A stretch of DNA of 42,492 nt from a virus. Location: positions 1-42,492 of the IMG/VR virus record IMGVR_UViG_3300028414_001077; one strand, given 5' to 3'. A program made the position numbers and the translations under genes. The notes under the pieces were generated by a model. The model searched no databases. It was not told the DNA's origin and saw nothing but the letters and a program-made list of their open reading frames with translations. The first letter of the stretch is position 1. The number at the start of each line of letters is the position of its first letter. Below are positions 17,601-25,414 of this stretch, piece by piece.

Positions 17601-19469
17601 TTCATTCTGTTGTATTTGACCATTTAAAATATCACGTTCTTCTTGTGTTGTTGCATTAACTAATTGAGATTTTAAATCGGCAATATTGGTTTCTAAATCT
17701 TGTTTATAAGATTGTAGCACATCATATTCGTTATTAGTATTTGTATAATTTTCAGCTAATGCTCTATATTCAGTGAATGAATCTAATGAACAAATACCTC
17801 TATCATTATAACCTATAGTGGTAATAATATTATTTATTTGTTCTTCTTGTATTTCGTGAAAAAATATATCTCTCCAACAAGTGAAATTAGCCTCATTTAA
17901 TGGTGTGTATTTTTGAAAAAACTCATATCCAGATTGGTCAGCTCTTAAACTAGTATTATACCATTGATTTATTTGTCCACCCAAAAATGAAATATTTTGG
18001 GTATAAGATTTTACAGCTTGTACTTCATTAGCTGCTAACTCTTTTAATTGTGATTCTATATAGGCAATTTGTTCTTCTAATAATGCTATTTGTTGTAGTT
18101 CTTCTGGAGTAGGAGATACAATCTCTTTTAAAACATCTAATTCATTTTGTTTACTAGATAAATCATTTTCCAGTTGATTCTTTTCAGAAATATAATTAGC
18201 GTGTTCTTGATTTCTTATCTCTTGAATGTTTGATAATTCCTGTTCTAATTGTTTAATTGATTCTTGTTCTTTTAAACTTTTTTGATATAGATTTTCATAG
18301 AGAGCATACATCTTGTATGAACATTCCCCTCTATCATTATAACCAATAGATTTAATTACTTCACTTCTTAACCAACAATTAAAGTTAGCCTCATTAACTG
18401 GCATATATATTATAAATTCTAAATCACCAGAAGCCTCTATCTCTTTTATTTGGGCATTTGTTTGAGCTAAATCCTCTTGATTTTGTTTTATTTGTTTCTC
18501 TAGTTGATTAACAAGTTCTTCATTAACTGGATTTTGATTTTTAACATCAAATAATTGTGATTGTAAATCTGCTATAGTATCTTCTAATTGTTGTTTATTA
18601 GATTGTAATTCATCATAAACTTTTTTAATCTTTGTATACTCATGAGATAAATGTTCATATTCAGTATATGATTTTAAAGAACATTCACCTCTGTCATTAT
18701 AACCTACAGAATTAATAACATCATCTAATATAGGACTTATATCAACACTATAGATATCATCACCTTTAATATTACTATTAAAATATATTGTATTACCTTT
18801 AAGATACGCTTCATCAGTATAACTATCTGTCATACCACTTGTAAACCCAGATATCTCAAAAGAACCACCTTCATTATTAGTAAGTTTTACAATACCACTT
18901 TTAATATCATAAACACCACTAACAACATTTAAGTCAGTAAATGATTTAATATCCTTATACTTTACATTACCATTGTCGTCTCTAACTAAAACTTGTGTAA
19001 GTGAATTATCATTAGCTGGTTCTATATTGATGTTCAGTTTAGGTGCGTAAACAATAGTATCTGTGTTACCACTACCTTTAATTTTTACCTCATTTTTTCT
19101 GTTATCAACCCACTCCCAAACACTATTGTTTTCAACATCTGATTTAAATTCATTTATTGTTGTGTTTATGTTAGTAACATCAGTGTTGAAGTTATTTTTA
19201 ATTTCATCCGATGTGTCAGAAAGTACTCTTAACGAATCTTCATTGGTTTGAGTTAATGCACTTAAATTAAGTTCTATATCTGCACCGCAAATTTTAGTTA
19301 ACTTTAATGTTTCACCATCTAATCGTGCTGAATCAATTACTTCACCCTTCAAGAAGATGAAGTTATTATCTAAATCTGCATGTGTTAAAGTAGTTCCTCT
19401 AGTTATATCCGAATGTTGTGTTCTCCACGGAGAACCCATTTTTCTAAGTATTAATCTGTTACTAGGCAT
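14697..19469 (-). CDS. Giant tail fibre with tandem coiled-coil repeats
   Basis: A 1590-residue fibre. Residues 1-70 match the N-terminal domain of the 1249-residue fibre (LILRKMGSPW, HADLDNNFIFLKGE). From about residue 253 to 808 four repeats follow. Each opens with IGYNDRG-x-CS, continues as a Gln/Glu/Asn-rich helical hairpin with heptad spacing, and closes with (P)xNEANFxCW. Then come NDSQTYSVDLSPL-type beta repeats, a VGIGTNSPQNKLHIEG unit, and a C-terminal beta-domain region including SITFYCDGINWYIKSHY and a final domain ending RASTLTVTTTK. The mix of rigid beta-shafts and helical hairpins suggests a jointed long fibre. No S74 chaperone is seen. It lies 9 bases downstream of the LamG-like gene, so both are probably in one transcript. 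Confidence 0.88.
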   Translation of the reverse strand: MPSNRLILRKMGSPWRTQHSDITRGTTLTHADLDNNFIFLKGEVIDSARLDGETLKLTKICGADIELNLSALTQTNEDSLRVLSDTSDEIKNNFNTDVTNINTTINEFKSDVENNSVWEWVDNRKNEVKIKGSGNTDTIVYAPKLNINIEPANDNSLTQVLVRDDNGNVKYKDIKSFTDLNVVSGVYDIKSGIVKLTNNEGGSFEISGFTSGMTDSYTDEAYLKGNTIYFNSNIKGDDIYSVDISPILDDVINSVGYNDRGECSLKSYTEYEHLSHEYTKIKKVYDELQSNKQQLEDTIADLQSQLFDVKNQNPVNEELVNQLEKQIKQNQEDLAQTNAQIKEIEASGDLEFIIYMPVNEANFNCWLRSEVIKSIGYNDRGECSYKMYALYENLYQKSLKEQESIKQLEQELSNIQEIRNQEHANYISEKNQLENDLSSKQNELDVLKEIVSPTPEELQQIALLEEQIAYIESQLKELAANEVQAVKSYTQNISFLGGQINQWYNTSLRADQSGYEFFQKYTPLNEANFTCWRDIFFHEIQEEQINNIITTIGYNDRGICSLDSFTEYRALAENYTNTNNEYDVLQSYKQDLETNIADLKSQLVNATTQEERDILNGQIQQNEVDLKQTLEQIKEIESSGDLDFVAYIPVNEANFNCWVNAKQTESLSNEINITNNNVTEQVEIINKTINEVVNNIGYNDRGVCSLDSFTEYRALAENYTNTKNEYDALQNSVQQLEVTIADLQSQLFDTKNQNPVNEELVNQLEKQIKQNQEDLKQTKAQIKEIEASGDLDFADYMPVNESNFNCWTNTLQDIRVEEVSKSVEVGNGNITNLFNSYTSTTQTTLGDFDKVIKSNSGDIKEVNELLNEHINDINNPHQTSFDNLTSTAHTHTISDVIGLQSELDGINKSILSIDDVYVNQGSVDALNQKLIFTNTDGGTFEVTNAAALFTDNDIHVVSGLYNPSTGIVTYTTNVGTTFEVSGFAKELTDSYTTAANLNGEIISFDNNVNGDGLYSVDLSTMLQPLKDRLGDLENAEDADTFTESVSLSNNTLTFNRNDSQTYSVDLSPLNSADNDWSVNGNNMYSLPSGNVGIGTNSPQNKLHIEGSGFDNSAIRFLNTAGGFTGNQDYWLMGSRSFSSGADGFEIGRNSETAGGKLYITNGGNVSIGNGTSPTNKLEVAGSTLITNPNSTSDILSVESKYSNLTYGGISGVGNFTNNLILKHKNIGGTSDTSSSIQIRNGGTGDTDKTSIELTTYFNNGGADISYNGLIMNSGGNNVNIISADNDAENAILSIQADESISFQSSIGAGASWPNDSKKTMTIDLTNDKVIVDGGFTLNNGSQGAGKVLVSDDEGNTTWGYYGLKLDYVNVKNISFGSSYNLLENTFTKVLTWETQENNTPDFILPVISSESKGNEVVVKHVGGKQSIVIVAPGVTKIDKYYSSVNITNGDSITFYCDGINWYIKSHYKNIFGDIPGFFYTNDPIGGDTRIYFGSPNLSNIVTSVNIAASSQKVYVHTTNNFNSANVKADDGVAGSNWFITETTGNVAANITSGIDGQEITVYQTEPGDGGTIGFATSDGRASTLTVTTTK
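17047..18713 (-). repeat. Four tandem coiled-coil repeats bounded by conserved Cys motifs
   Basis: Protein-coding tandem repeats at about 18713-18370, 18350-17873, 17820-17495 and 17390-17047 (transcription order). Repeats 1, 3 and 4 are 108-115 residues; repeat 2 is about 160 and divergent inside but keeps both end motifs. Repeats 1 and 4 share long identical stretches, such as NQNPVNEELVNQLEKQIKQ, and much DNA identity. Confidence 0.9.
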
Positions 19470-19478
19470 AACGTTTCT

Positions 19479-21197
19479 TTATTTGTATCTATTTTTTATT
19501 TTATTATAATTATTTGTAATTTCACACCAATCTAAATCACAGATGTAAAATTTAAATTGTGAGATATCACCCACAAATGTTCCAGCGTAATTTTCTTGGA
19601 TTATTAAATTCAAATCATCATTATCTTGACCATCAAAAGTCATTGACTCTAAAAGACCTTGAGAACCACCACCTAATGACATATTAAATGGTACCCCTAG
19701 TTGTTTATCTTTATATTCATTAAGTCTATTAGATATAAACTCATCAACATCATCAACAACGAACTTAAGTTTTGAATCTATATAAAACATAAGTCTACCC
19801 TTTCTAGGTTCACCATATTTTAAATCACACTCATCATATTCTGGCATTGAGAATCTCACAACTATATTGTGCCATTTATTATCTTCAACAACACCACTAA
19901 GTGAATATTGTTCTTCAATGGTAACACCAGTTGTATAAGTGTCTCCAGAACAATAACCTGTTAATTTAAGAGCTCTATATCCAATACTACCATCATCTTT
20001 TATTCTAAATCCAATTGCATTGTCTATAATGTCTGCATTTTTATCTAATTCAAGCAAATCTGAAGTAAAACCACTAAAGTCACAAACAGTCTTATTACCG
20101 TAACCACTTACTGGGTTACCACAACCACTACACTTACGATTACCACTAGCTTGACCAAAAATAAGAAATGGGTTTTGTGTATTTGTTACTTCTTGAGTAT
20201 AACCAGTTACTGTGATAGAACCCCCTGTGAAATCACACACAGTTTTTTTACCATAACCGCTTATAGAGTTACCACATGTAGCACACCTATGATTATCACT
20301 AGCTTGACCATATATTAAAAATTGGTTATCAACCTCTTCTATATTAAGTGGTGGTGGTGATAAATTAATTGGATATCCCTCACTACCAATAAATGAAACA
20401 TCAGTTTCTTTAGGTATTGTACAAAATGTTGTTACAGTTCCAGTACATCCAGTATCAGCAGTACAACCACTAGTACATCCAGTATTATTACCTTCAAAAA
20501 CGTTCCAATATTTATTTTCCGCTCTTGTACCCATATAAAAGAAAAATCCTTTATTATTTGGGTATGTAACATTAAGAGTATCAGTATTACCACTATGACA
20601 ATATAATTCATTTTTATTTAACCAAAAATCAGCAACCCAACCCTTTGGTACTCTAGTTGGTAGTATTTCATATGAATAACCATCTAATTTATAATAACCT
20701 TGGTAGAAACCACCACAAAGTGATAAATAATTACCAGTGGTACCACTACTATTAGTTATTTCAAATGGATATTCATAATTACCAGTAGCACCTGTAACTC
20801 TTGTTAATGTTAACCTAGTGTCGCCAGAAGGTATTATTGTTGTTGTACCACTAAGTGTGTGTGTTAAGCCTGTATTACTAGTATCACCACTATTCTTAAT
20901 ATATTCTATATAACCATTATCAATACCAGTTAAACCAAACGTTTGGAATGTATATCCAGTATTTGTAGCTTCAGACCACGTAGATAAACTATATATGGTA
21001 TTTGCTGATGTTGACCCAGTTGAAAATATATTTGGATTATTAAAATCGTAATGAACCACTAAACAATCACCAGATATAACAGTATCACACACACATGGTG
21101 CAGAAACTTCATCTTGAGCAAGATATAAGTCATAATATTGACTATTACTCAAGTACATATCTATTTTATTAAAATTGTAGTTTTTTAAATTACCCAT
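19479..21197 (-). CDS. LamG/concanavalin-like adhesin with Cys-rich repeats
   Basis: A 572-residue protein. An early segment (CLVVHYDFNNPNIF) and a late segment (EDNKWHNIVVRFSM, FYIDSKLKFVVDDV, GDISQFKFYICDLDW) are typical strands of laminin-G/concanavalin-type sugar-binding jelly rolls. Between them, near residues 290-375, lie two copies of a unit with FGQAS or YGQAS, CxxCGN, SGYG-x-KTVCDF. Several CTSGC and CTGT segments precede it. The protein is probably a virion-bound carbohydrate-binding adhesin or fibre tip. It shares a strand with two flanking fibre genes, 2 bases after the S74 fibre and 9 bases before the coiled-coil fibre. The start is at 21197 (MGNLKNYNFNKIDMYLS). No enzyme active site is recognised. 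Confidence 0.7.
   Translation of the reverse strand: MGNLKNYNFNKIDMYLSNSQYYDLYLAQDEVSAPCVCDTVISGDCLVVHYDFNNPNIFSTGSTSANTIYSLSTWSEATNTGYTFQTFGLTGIDNGYIEYIKNSGDTSNTGLTHTLSGTTTIIPSGDTRLTLTRVTGATGNYEYPFEITNSSGTTGNYLSLCGGFYQGYYKLDGYSYEILPTRVPKGWVADFWLNKNELYCHSGNTDTLNVTYPNNKGFFFYMGTRAENKYWNVFEGNNTGCTSGCTADTGCTGTVTTFCTIPKETDVSFIGSEGYPINLSPPPLNIEEVDNQFLIYGQASDNHRCATCGNSISGYGKKTVCDFTGGSITVTGYTQEVTNTQNPFLIFGQASGNRKCSGCGNPVSGYGNKTVCDFSGFTSDLLELDKNADIIDNAIGFRIKDDGSIGYRALKLTGYCSGDTYTTGVTIEEQYSLSGVVEDNKWHNIVVRFSMPEYDECDLKYGEPRKGRLMFYIDSKLKFVVDDVDEFISNRLNEYKDKQLGVPFNMSLGGGSQGLLESMTFDGQDNDDLNLIIQENYAGTFVGDISQFKFYICDLDWCEITNNYNKIKNRYK
20075..20330 (-). repeat. Duplicated CxxCG unit in the LamG-like adhesin
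   Basis: Two ~33-residue copies (about 20330-20231 and 20180-20078) encode FLIYGQAS or FLIFGQAS, then C-x2-C-G-N, SGYG-x-KTVCDF. The spacing and the third Cys are conserved. Confidence 0.8.
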
Positions 21198-21199
21198 TA

Positions 21200-23872
21200 T
21201 TAAAATGTTTCAAGTCCAGTTCTCCTCCAACCGTTTTTAGTCCTTATATATAAGTATTCATCATCTCTCGTAACTTCACCTATTTTACCATTATTATCAT
21301 TACTAGATGTTGGGGTAAATTCTGGTATCACTAAACCATCAGGTTTTAAGTGGGTATTTGTAGTCCAATCACCAGATGAATCAACCATAAGTGTTGCATC
21401 ATTATTTTCATCAATACCCTTAACAACTGTTAAACCACCATCAAGTGACGATTCATGAGTACCACCATAATTTAATTCTATATTATTATCTTCAGAAGCG
21501 ATTGTTTGTGTTTCAAATATTAATTCTTCTTTACTAATATTAGTTACACCACTATCAATTAATTCTTTAATAGCTTCAACAAGTAATGCTGTAACATCTT
21601 GATAATGAACTCCCATTAACTTATCTTCAGTTCTTTCATTTCTGAATGTTAATTCTGGTACAATCTTTTCAACCTCTTGTGCTATAAATCCTATTCTAGT
21701 GTTATCTGTAACACCTCTATCAATATCTTCTTTCCATTTATAGTATACACCTCTAAGTTGTTTAATCTTTCCTAACGCACTATCAATAGTGATTATTTCA
21801 TCTTTCATTCTTTCATCTGATATACTGGTTGTTAAAACACCATTAGCATCATAATGTAAAGCACCAGCTGAAGCAGTTGCACCTATATTTCTAAATCTAC
21901 CATTACCATCAACATCAATTTGTTGTGTAGGCGATTCTGTTGCGATACCAACATAACCTTGAGTAATACCTGTACCTTGTATGTGCATATCAGCAGTACC
22001 ACTAGCATCTTGACCAGCATAAAATCTAATATAATCCGCACCACTACTAGCACCAGTACCATCAGCAGAAATAATATTTAAACCATTACTACTAATTCCA
22101 GCATATATGTGCATATCACCAGGTTGACCATAAGTTGCGTAAATAACGTCATCCCACGCTCTAATACCAATACTACCACCAGCGCCAGTACCAGCACCTC
22201 CAGTACCAACACTCATTTGATACCTAACTAACTTTGATGAGCCAGATATTGCAAAAAATGGACCAGCTGAATAATCCATATCACTATACAAAATACCACC
22301 AGGTTGTGTTACGGTAAGATTATTCATATACACTGTATCGTCAGCTGTAGCTGTAATACCTTGACCCCCTAAAATAACACTTCTACCAATACCAATATTA
22401 ATTGTATTACCAGTACCACCAACTACTACTGAACTATTTGAATTATTTATAAAATTATCTTCACCACCTAAAATAGACGAGTCATTAGAGTCATAAATTT
22501 TAGATATGCTTGAACTAATTATTGACGATGAGCTACTACCAGTAATTGTTACGTCATTACCACTATCACCTCTTGAACCTAAAATAACTGATGAGCTTGT
22601 AGTATCAACATAAGACCTAAAAGAACTAATGATAGAAGAAATATTACCACTAGTTAAATTAGATGAAGCAGAACCCAATATAAGTCTTTCACTACCATCA
22701 CCTATCATATATGAAGTGTTACTAGCACCTATCATATTTCTTCTAGCTATTGTAGCACCACTTATAACACCATTAAATACCCCCATAATTAAATTACCAG
22801 AATGAAAATCGCTGTCATTACCATATATTTGAGCATCTACTGAACCAAAAATATTAGTACGTCCATTACCAGTTATCCCACTATCTACAGAACTAATAAT
22901 TGTTGATGTATTAGAACTCATAATAGTGGAGTCATTTGAAGCTACTATAGCCTCACCATTACCTATTGCTCCAAAATGAATTGTATTACCAGTACCACCA
23001 GCAATTACTGAATCAGTATGTCCAGAAGTTATTGTGTTTAAGTAACCACCAATAATTGCTGACCTATTAGAAAGATTATTAATATTATTATTAACACCAC
23101 CTAAAATACCAGAATTAACAGAAGTATCAATAGTGTTAGCCTCACCACCAGCAATTATTGAAAAATCAGAAAGACCATTAATAGTATGACTACCTTTTTC
23201 ATCCTTAAGTGCACCATTACCAGTACCATCCTCTTCCCAGAATGTTGCACCAGATGTTGCAGCCGAAACTGGACTCCATATTGCCTCACCCTCAACACTA
23301 TCACATGTTAAAACATAACCAACTGAAGGGTTATTTGTTACAATAAGTCTATTTGTTCTTGTTATCTCTGGATTATCAATCCAAATTGTTCTATCTTTAT
23401 AATCAAGTGTCCCAGCACTTAAAAAGTCCACTTCGTTATGGGTTACAGTACCACTATATACTGGACCAGCACCACTAAAAATAGCGTTAACAGCTAAATC
23501 AAAACTAGTTCCTGTATATTCTAAATTTATATTATATCCATCAAGAGTTGTACCTGTAGAACTTACAACAAATACATTTCCAGTATTTTGTGTAATACCA
23601 CTATTTGAAGATGTTATTGCTGATATTGAAGAATTTGCAATATCCATTCTTGAGTCATACCAAGTGAAGTTCGTTGTTACTGCATTTCCACTAAAAGTAC
23701 TAACAACTGTAGTATATGATTCAGTAACAGCACTGTTGCTTGGGTCAACTCCTGTAGTCAATGCACTAAAAGGTACTCCAAACACCGTCCCACCAGAAAG
23801 ATTCGTTAAAGTTCTCTCTCTTTGTTTTATCTGTCTATTATCTGAATAATCTAATTTTGTTCTAAAACCCAT
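21200..23872 (-). CDS. Tail fibre with C-terminal S74 intramolecular chaperone
   Basis: The ATG at 23872 (MGFRTKLDYSDN) is preferred: a longer in-frame version from 23947 would run over the divergent promoter region and overlap the next gene. The product is 890 residues. An N-terminal anchor region is followed by many YadA-head-type units (SIIAGGEANTI, SGILGGVNNNI, SVILGGQGI), one DTVYM module and a GYVGIATESPTQQIDVDG unit. Then comes the S74 chaperone: SISDERMKDEIITID, YYKWKEDIDRG, RIGFIAQEVEKIVPEL. S74 domains fold the trimer and cleave themselves off, normally before the Ser of the SDxRxK motif. About 110 residues after the core end in YLYIRTKNGWRR. It is the first gene of the fibre block and starts near a late-type motif. 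Confidence 0.92.
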   Translation of the reverse strand: MGFRTKLDYSDNRQIKQRERTLTNLSGGTVFGVPFSALTTGVDPSNSAVTESYTTVVSTFSGNAVTTNFTWYDSRMDIANSSISAITSSNSGITQNTGNVFVVSSTGTTLDGYNINLEYTGTSFDLAVNAIFSGAGPVYSGTVTHNEVDFLSAGTLDYKDRTIWIDNPEITRTNRLIVTNNPSVGYVLTCDSVEGEAIWSPVSAATSGATFWEEDGTGNGALKDEKGSHTINGLSDFSIIAGGEANTIDTSVNSGILGGVNNNINNLSNRSAIIGGYLNTITSGHTDSVIAGGTGNTIHFGAIGNGEAIVASNDSTIMSSNTSTIISSVDSGITGNGRTNIFGSVDAQIYGNDSDFHSGNLIMGVFNGVISGATIARRNMIGASNTSYMIGDGSERLILGSASSNLTSGNISSIISSFRSYVDTTSSSVILGSRGDSGNDVTITGSSSSSIISSSISKIYDSNDSSILGGEDNFINNSNSSVVVGGTGNTINIGIGRSVILGGQGITATADDTVYMNNLTVTQPGGILYSDMDYSAGPFFAISGSSKLVRYQMSVGTGGAGTGAGGSIGIRAWDDVIYATYGQPGDMHIYAGISSNGLNIISADGTGASSGADYIRFYAGQDASGTADMHIQGTGITQGYVGIATESPTQQIDVDGNGRFRNIGATASAGALHYDANGVLTTSISDERMKDEIITIDSALGKIKQLRGVYYKWKEDIDRGVTDNTRIGFIAQEVEKIVPELTFRNERTEDKLMGVHYQDVTALLVEAIKELIDSGVTNISKEELIFETQTIASEDNNIELNYGGTHESSLDGGLTVVKGIDENNDATLMVDSSGDWTTNTHLKPDGLVIPEFTPTSSNDNNGKIGEVTRDDEYLYIRTKNGWRRTGLETF
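22325..22384 (-). repeat. SVILGG/DTVYV-type fibre module, copy 4
   Basis: Encodes RSVILGGQGITATADDTVYM. This is the same module as the three copies in the 1249-residue fibre, here in a different gene. Confidence 0.65.
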
Positions 23873-23889
23873 AATTAAAAATCTTTTTA

Positions 23890-23898
23890 TATAAATAT
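23890..23898 (-). promoter_or_regulatory. Late-type promoter motif upstream of the S74 fibre
   Basis: ATATTTATA on the minus strand, 17 bases before the ATG at 23872. It faces a second copy at 23913-23921 on the other strand, so the 64-base gap looks like a divergent late promoter pair. Confidence 0.5.
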
Positions 23899-23912
23899 TA
23901 TCGTTTTCGCTT

Positions 23913-23921
23913 ATATTTATA
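23913..23921 (+). promoter_or_regulatory. Late-type promoter motif upstream of gene 23937
   Basis: ATATTTATA ends 15 bases before the ATG at 23937. It is the plus-strand partner of the divergent motif pair and lacks a TTG box 20 bases upstream. Confidence 0.5.
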
Positions 23922-23936
23922 ATAAAAACAATATTT

Positions 23937-24575
23937 ATGAAATTCACTAAAAAAGAATTTGAGAAAAACTATTCACCTAAAGGTGATGATGTAAAAAAGG
24001 AAAGCGAGGATATAGAAGAAATCGCTGATATTGGTGATATTGAATTTGGTGGTGATAAACCAGAATTATTTGCTGTTAGTCAAATAACTACGAATACTCA
24101 AAAATCACATGATGATAATTCAGATTATGAAGAAGATATACCTACAACTGGTGACGACTATGCAACTATGACTAAAAATAAATTAAGTAGGTTTCATCCC
24201 TTTGGTCCAAACATGGGTAATCCTTTTGGCGTTGGTGGTGTATATGAAAACTCAACCAACGAAGAAGCTAAAGGAAAGATGGAGGATTTAATTAAAGAAT
24301 TACTCAGTAAATATAATTCCAGTAGGGAAATAGTAGATAAATTAAATCCAGAAGATATTAACAATAATAATATAATGGATATTGATGAAATTGATAAACC
24401 AGATGTTATTACAACTATGAATAAGTTTATTACAGCTATTTCAAGTTCTGAGTTAACTGAAGATGAGTTTGGTGCTGTTATGTACCATACAATTAAGACT
24501 ATTTCTGATAAGGGTGTTGATTTTAAAAAGATACCTAAAATAATAAAAGACGAAATTAAAAAAATCATAGGATAA
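23937..24575 (+). CDS. Unrecognised protein, acidic N-terminus
   Basis: A 212-residue protein that I do not recognise. The first ~85 residues are highly acidic and low in complexity (KKESEDIEEIADIGDIEFGG). A middle FHPFGPNMGNPFGVGGVYE segment is rich in Pro, Gly and Phe. The last ~100 residues are predicted helical and Lys/Glu/Ile-rich. No signal peptide or membrane segment is seen. The acidic start and helical tail would fit a capsid scaffold or an internal virion protein, but this is only a guess from position beside structural genes and a late-type promoter. It overlaps the next start by one base (TAATG). Confidence 0.6.
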   Translation: MKFTKKEFEKNYSPKGDDVKKESEDIEEIADIGDIEFGGDKPELFAVSQITTNTQKSHDDNSDYEEDIPTTGDDYATMTKNKLSRFHPFGPNMGNPFGVGGVYENSTNEEAKGKMEDLIKELLSKYNSSREIVDKLNPEDINNNNIMDIDEIDKPDVITTMNKFITAISSSELTEDEFGAVMYHTIKTISDKGVDFKKIPKIIKDEIKKIIG

Positions 24576-25066
24576 TGCCTAATTTGGATTTAGATAAAAA
24601 AGAAATAACAATATCTGATAATAGGGTTAAAGAGTATTTGGGTAAAGATAAAATTAGTGGTAATCATTTAACCACCGAAATATCTAGACTTAAAAGTTAT
24701 CTTAAAGAAAACCCTAATGAAGAGAAACAATACGTTCTTAATTATCTTGAAGGTAAAGCAAAGACCCAAAGAAATGCTATTGATGCCCCAAAAAGAGCAA
24801 GAATGAATATAGGTGCTCAAGGGACCAAAAAATCAATAACTGGTGACATGAACAACTATAAGGAAGGTAAATCAAAAGATGGTATTAACTTAAAAAGAGT
24901 TAAGGGTGATGCTAAGTTAACTGGTAAAGGTTTAGACGGTAAAACAAATCAATCTTCTAAAATTAATGACCCAAATAAAATAACATATTATGAGTCATAT
25001 GAGTCAGAAATTGAATCTATGAAATATTTAATAGAGTACATGAATAATAACAATAATAAAATTTAA
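24575..25066 (+). CDS. Unrecognised basic protein
   Basis: A 163-residue protein of unknown family. Residues 1-70 are mixed helical (ISRLKSYLKENPNEEKQYVL). The middle is Lys/Gly/Asn-rich and probably disordered, with repeated KGDAKLTGKGLDGKT-like turns. The C-terminus is an acidic helix (YESYESEIESMKYLIEYM) ending in an Asn run. It starts on the stop of the gene before it (TAATG) and is followed 5 bases later by another small gene, so it is translated within the late unit. It may be virion-associated. Confidence 0.6.
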   Translation: MPNLDLDKKEITISDNRVKEYLGKDKISGNHLTTEISRLKSYLKENPNEEKQYVLNYLEGKAKTQRNAIDAPKRARMNIGAQGTKKSITGDMNNYKEGKSKDGINLKRVKGDAKLTGKGLDGKTNQSSKINDPNKITYYESYESEIESMKYLIEYMNNNNNKI

Positions 25067-25071
25067 TAATT

Positions 25072-25404
25072 ATGCCAAGTCAATTAGAACAAATCGCTAT
25101 CGCAACAAGAAACACTTTAATAGCTACTAATAATTACGATAACGCAAGTAATAGTAATAATTATGGTGCAACACACACCAGAGCATTATCAGACGCATTA
25201 ACACCTGTTTATGGTAAGGGTACTGGAGTATTCTTAGACACTTACAATGGTGGGGGTGATTTTGATATTAATGGTAACCCAGCTGCTGGTGGTTCTGGTA
25301 GATTAGCTGCTTATGCTAATAACGGTGCTACATGGGGATACACACCAACAACAGAATATACAGCACCAGACACTTCAGGTAACGTTGGACAAGTAACTAT
25401 ATAA
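25072..25404 (+). CDS. Small Asn/Gly/Thr-rich protein, probable virion component
   Basis: A 110-residue protein opening with an amphipathic helix (LEQIAIATRNTLIATNNYD), then Gly/Asn/Thr-rich turns and short strands (GTGVFLDTYNGGGDFDINGN, ATWGYTPTTEYTAPD). The composition resembles small structural proteins of large phages, not enzymes. No family is recognised. It lies 5 bases after one gene and 10 before the next in the same late unit. Confidence 0.55.
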   Translation: MPSQLEQIAIATRNTLIATNNYDNASNSNNYGATHTRALSDALTPVYGKGTGVFLDTYNGGGDFDINGNPAAGGSGRLAAYANNGATWGYTPTTEYTAPDTSGNVGQVTI

Positions 25405-25414
25405 AAAAATTTAA

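Noticed and set aside
10909-23872. CRISPR-like direct repeats in the fibre block
   Set aside because: The repeats are in frame, code for VGIGT and SVILGG protein units and have uneven spacing and diverged copies, unlike a CRISPR array.
10909-23872. Diversity-generating retroelement acting on fibre tips
   Set aside because: No reverse transcriptase gene or template repeat is found in the window. The repeats do not have the A-specific mismatch pattern at a gene's 3' end.
23873-23947. Longer N-terminus for the S74 fibre starting at 23947
   Set aside because: The added residues would be encoded by the divergent promoter gap and overlap the gene at 23937. The start at 23872 has the normal AATT-ATG context and a late-type motif upstream.
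24194-24568. Minus-strand frame with many Ile/Leu/Ser, like a membrane protein
   Set aside because: It is the complement of an AT-rich plus-strand gene. The hydrophobic pattern is a usual artefact of reading Asn/Lys/Glu-rich genes backward.
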